Shown piece by piece: positions 5,765 through 7,096 of a stretch of 7,096 nucleotides of DNA (positions are counted from its first letter, which is position 1; each line of letters begins with the position of its first letter). The notes under the pieces are model-generated. The model was given only the letters and a program-made list of their open reading frames with translations, did not search any database and was not told the origin of the DNA. The position numbers and the translations under genes were made by a program. The stretch is from Clostridia bacterium (GTDB lineage Bacteria > Bacillota > Clostridia > Oscillospirales > Oscillospiraceae): NCBI GenBank assembly GCA_003245395.1, contig QKDF01000234.1:1-7096 (forward strand). Reading direction: 5' to 3'.

Positions 5765-6669
5765 ATTGATTCTCCTTGTCCGCAGGTCGCGCCCAGCTTT
5801 TCCGCCTGCGTCGTGACACTGTCCACAATTTCATGAATATACGCGCAGTTTCCGCACAGAGAAAGCCAATCCGGCAGTCCGTGCGCCTGCCGCAGGGGAT
5901 CTGTCAGTTCCTGTTCCGGGATCAGCCCCAGCGCTGTTACCAGCGTATCACACTCCAGCCGCTGTGTATACCCCGTATCCAGATGCCGCACCGTAACCCC
6001 CGAAATTCTTCTGTCGCCCAAGATCTCGTCGATGGTGGCCCGGAGGATCACCGGAATCTGATATGCCCGGATGCACTCTCTTTGATTGCGTGCCAGGCCA
6101 CCCAACACCGCTTTTTGTTCAATCATGGCAACAACGCGGGCCCCCGCCTGCACAAACTGCCGCGCCATGATCTGTCCGATGTCGCCGCTGCCCAGAATCA
6201 CAATCTCGCTGCCCAGATGATAGTGCCCCAGATTGACCAGCTTTTGCGCGGCGCCCGCGGTGAAAATCCCGGCGGGTCTGGTTCCCCAGACTGGCAGCGA
6301 ACCGATTGAACGCTCCCTGCAGCCGGAGGCCAGAATACAACGGGTAAAAGAAACTTGCGTCAGGCCGGCACTGCCGGAGAACAGGGCGGTTTGATCCCGA
6401 TTCAGCTGCAGGACGGTCGTTCTGGTCAGGACGCGGATATGGGATTGCACTATCCGGCGTATGAACCGCTCTGCGTATTCGGGGCCGGTGAGGTCTTCTC
6501 CAAAATAACCGCGTCCGAAGCCGCGGTGGATACACTGGGGCAGAACCCCGCCAAGCTGATTGGTGCGCTCCACAAGCAGAATCCGGGAAACTCCGGTTGC
6601 CTCCGCCGAAAGCGCCGCCGCCATCCCAGCCGCTCCGCCTCCGACGACGAGTAGATCATAGGTTTCCAT
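5761..6669 (-). CDS. Short FAD/NAD(P)-dependent oxidoreductase (pyridine nucleotide-disulfide type, GlpB-like partner)
   Basis: The 302-residue flavoprotein has an N-terminal FAD site DLLVVGGGAAGMAA (5-18), an NAD(P) site VILGSGDIGQIMAR (157-170) and a FAD-closing segment DTLVTALGLIP (241-251) plus CGNCAYIHEIVDSV (272-285). GCRERSIGSLPVWGTRPAGIFTAGAAQ (116-142) is characteristic of the clostridial oxidoreductases found next to a GlpA-like FAD/BFD protein; such pairs oxidise small organic substrates and pass electrons to NAD(P) or other carriers. The substrate here is unknown. Recalled relatives are often longer, with extra C-terminal sequence absent here. The longer frame to 6804 is rejected because METYDLLVVGGG is a canonical start. 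The 14-base overlap with the upstream gene and the 4-base overlap with moaA place it firmly in the operon. CGNC replaces the usual CGNV seen in relatives (from memory). Confidence 0.85.
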   Translation of the reverse strand: METYDLLVVGGGAAGMAAALSAEATGVSRILLVERTNQLGGVLPQCIHRGFGRGYFGEDLTGPEYAERFIRRIVQSHIRVLTRTTVLQLNRDQTALFSGSAGLTQVSFTRCILASGCRERSIGSLPVWGTRPAGIFTAGAAQKLVNLGHYHLGSEIVILGSGDIGQIMARQFVQAGARVVAMIEQKAVLGGLARNQRECIRAYQIPVILRATIDEILGDRRISGVTVRHLDTGYTQRLECDTLVTALGLIPEQELTDPLRQAHGLPDWLSLCGNCAYIHEIVDSVTTQAEKLGATCGQGESI

Positions 6670-7096
6670 CTTTTTCACCGCCCAACAGGTTGGAGCCGAC
6701 GCCGTCCTTTGTGACAGATTCCGGCGGAATCCGCAGCTCCTGCGCCAGCAGCTCCACAATGATCTGGGTGCAGTATCCCCCTTGACAGCGGCCCATACCG
6801 GCACCGGTTCTGCGCTTTACGCCGTCCACGGTCGTTGCGCCCCGGCGGATGGCATCCAGAATCTCGCCCTTCGTGACCTCTCTGCACCGGCAGACGATCT
6901 CCCCGTACTCCGGCTCGCGCCGGACAAGTTCGGTGCGCTGCGTCCACGGCAGCGTTCGTACCTGTACGATACCGCGCCGCAGCGGAGAAAACGTCGGGTT
7001 TTCACGTCTGTTACCCAAAAATGCAGTGATCTTTTGCGCCATGTACCGGCCAAGTTCCCACGCGCAGGTCAGCCCGGGCGTTTTGATGCCGATCAT
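6656..7096 (-). CDS. GlpA-like FAD-dependent oxidoreductase, C-terminal part with BFD-type [2Fe-2S] domain (5' truncated by window edge)
   Basis: Only the last 146 or so residues are in the window. MIGIKTPGLTCAWELGRYMA (1-20 of the visible part) matches the end of a DAO-type FAD domain, where the flavin is contacted by a SPGLT-like motif. Residues 67-118 form a BFD-like [2Fe-2S]-binding domain with Cys69 and Cys71 (VCRC) and Cys104 and Cys109 (GRCQGGYC), the CxC-x32-CxxxxC pattern of the family. Full relatives are usually about 480-500 residues and are annotated as glycerol-3-phosphate or 2-hydroxyglutarate dehydrogenase-like. The substrate cannot be told from this fragment. The ATG at the window edge is internal, not the real start. 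Its last codons overlap the next gene by 14 bases, so the two flavoproteins probably form one complex. Confidence 0.85.
   Translation of the reverse strand: MIGIKTPGLTCAWELGRYMAQKITAFLGNRRENPTFSPLRRGIVQVRTLPWTQRTELVRREPEYGEIVCRCREVTKGEILDAIRRGATTVDGVKRRTGAGMGRCQGGYCTQIIVELLAQELRIPPESVTKDGVGSNLLGGEKDGNL

Noticed and set aside
6670..6804. N-terminal extension of the FAD oxidoreductase reading frame
   Set aside because: The extra 45 residues lie over the BFD domain codons of the upstream gene and precede a canonical METYDLLVVGGG start.

Overview
This window looks like a piece of a Bacillota chromosome, most likely from an anaerobic clostridial lineage. The evidence is strong AGGAGG- or AGGGGG-type ribosome binding sites, tightly packed genes, and protein families (HxlR, stand-alone MOSC, FAD/BFD oxidoreductase pairs, DUF362) typical of that group. 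The species cannot be read from the sequence. Apart from the first gene, everything is on the minus strand. No RNA gene, insertion sequence, CRISPR array or phage gene was seen, and no gene-free stretch exceeds about 210 bases.

Left part (1-3260). The 3' end of a plus-strand membrane transporter resembling sodium/glutamate symporters comes first. It converges on a minus-strand DUF362 gene with a cysteine-rich C-terminal module, and the gap holds two hairpins that suit termination of the minus-strand transcript. Further right are an isochorismatase-family cysteine hydrolase and an HxlR-type repressor gene. The hydrolase has a convincing promoter of its own (TTTACA, 17 bp, TATCCT), bracketed by copies of GTGGGT/ACCCAC. 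This is a good candidate operator for the neighbouring HxlR protein.

Right part (3351-7096). A compact minus-strand operon enters from beyond the right edge. In transcription order it holds the C-terminus of a GlpA-like FAD oxidoreductase with a BFD-type [2Fe-2S] domain, a short FAD/NAD(P) oxidoreductase, moaA, moaC, mogA and a small MOSC protein. The junctions are -14, -4, +3, +4 and -8 bases, so translation is very likely coupled. moaC starts at TTG, and its Shine-Dalgarno is written in the last two glycine codons of moaA.

How the genes work together. MoaA and MoaC turn GTP into cyclic pyranopterin monophosphate, and MogA adenylylates molybdopterin before metal insertion. The MOSC protein probably handles sulfur or the finished cofactor. 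The two flavoproteins share this transcript, so the cofactor genes probably serve a molybdenum or tungsten enzyme encoded nearby or upstream. That enzyme is not in the window, so this is inference. The hxlR/hydrolase region is clearly more AT-rich than the moa operon.
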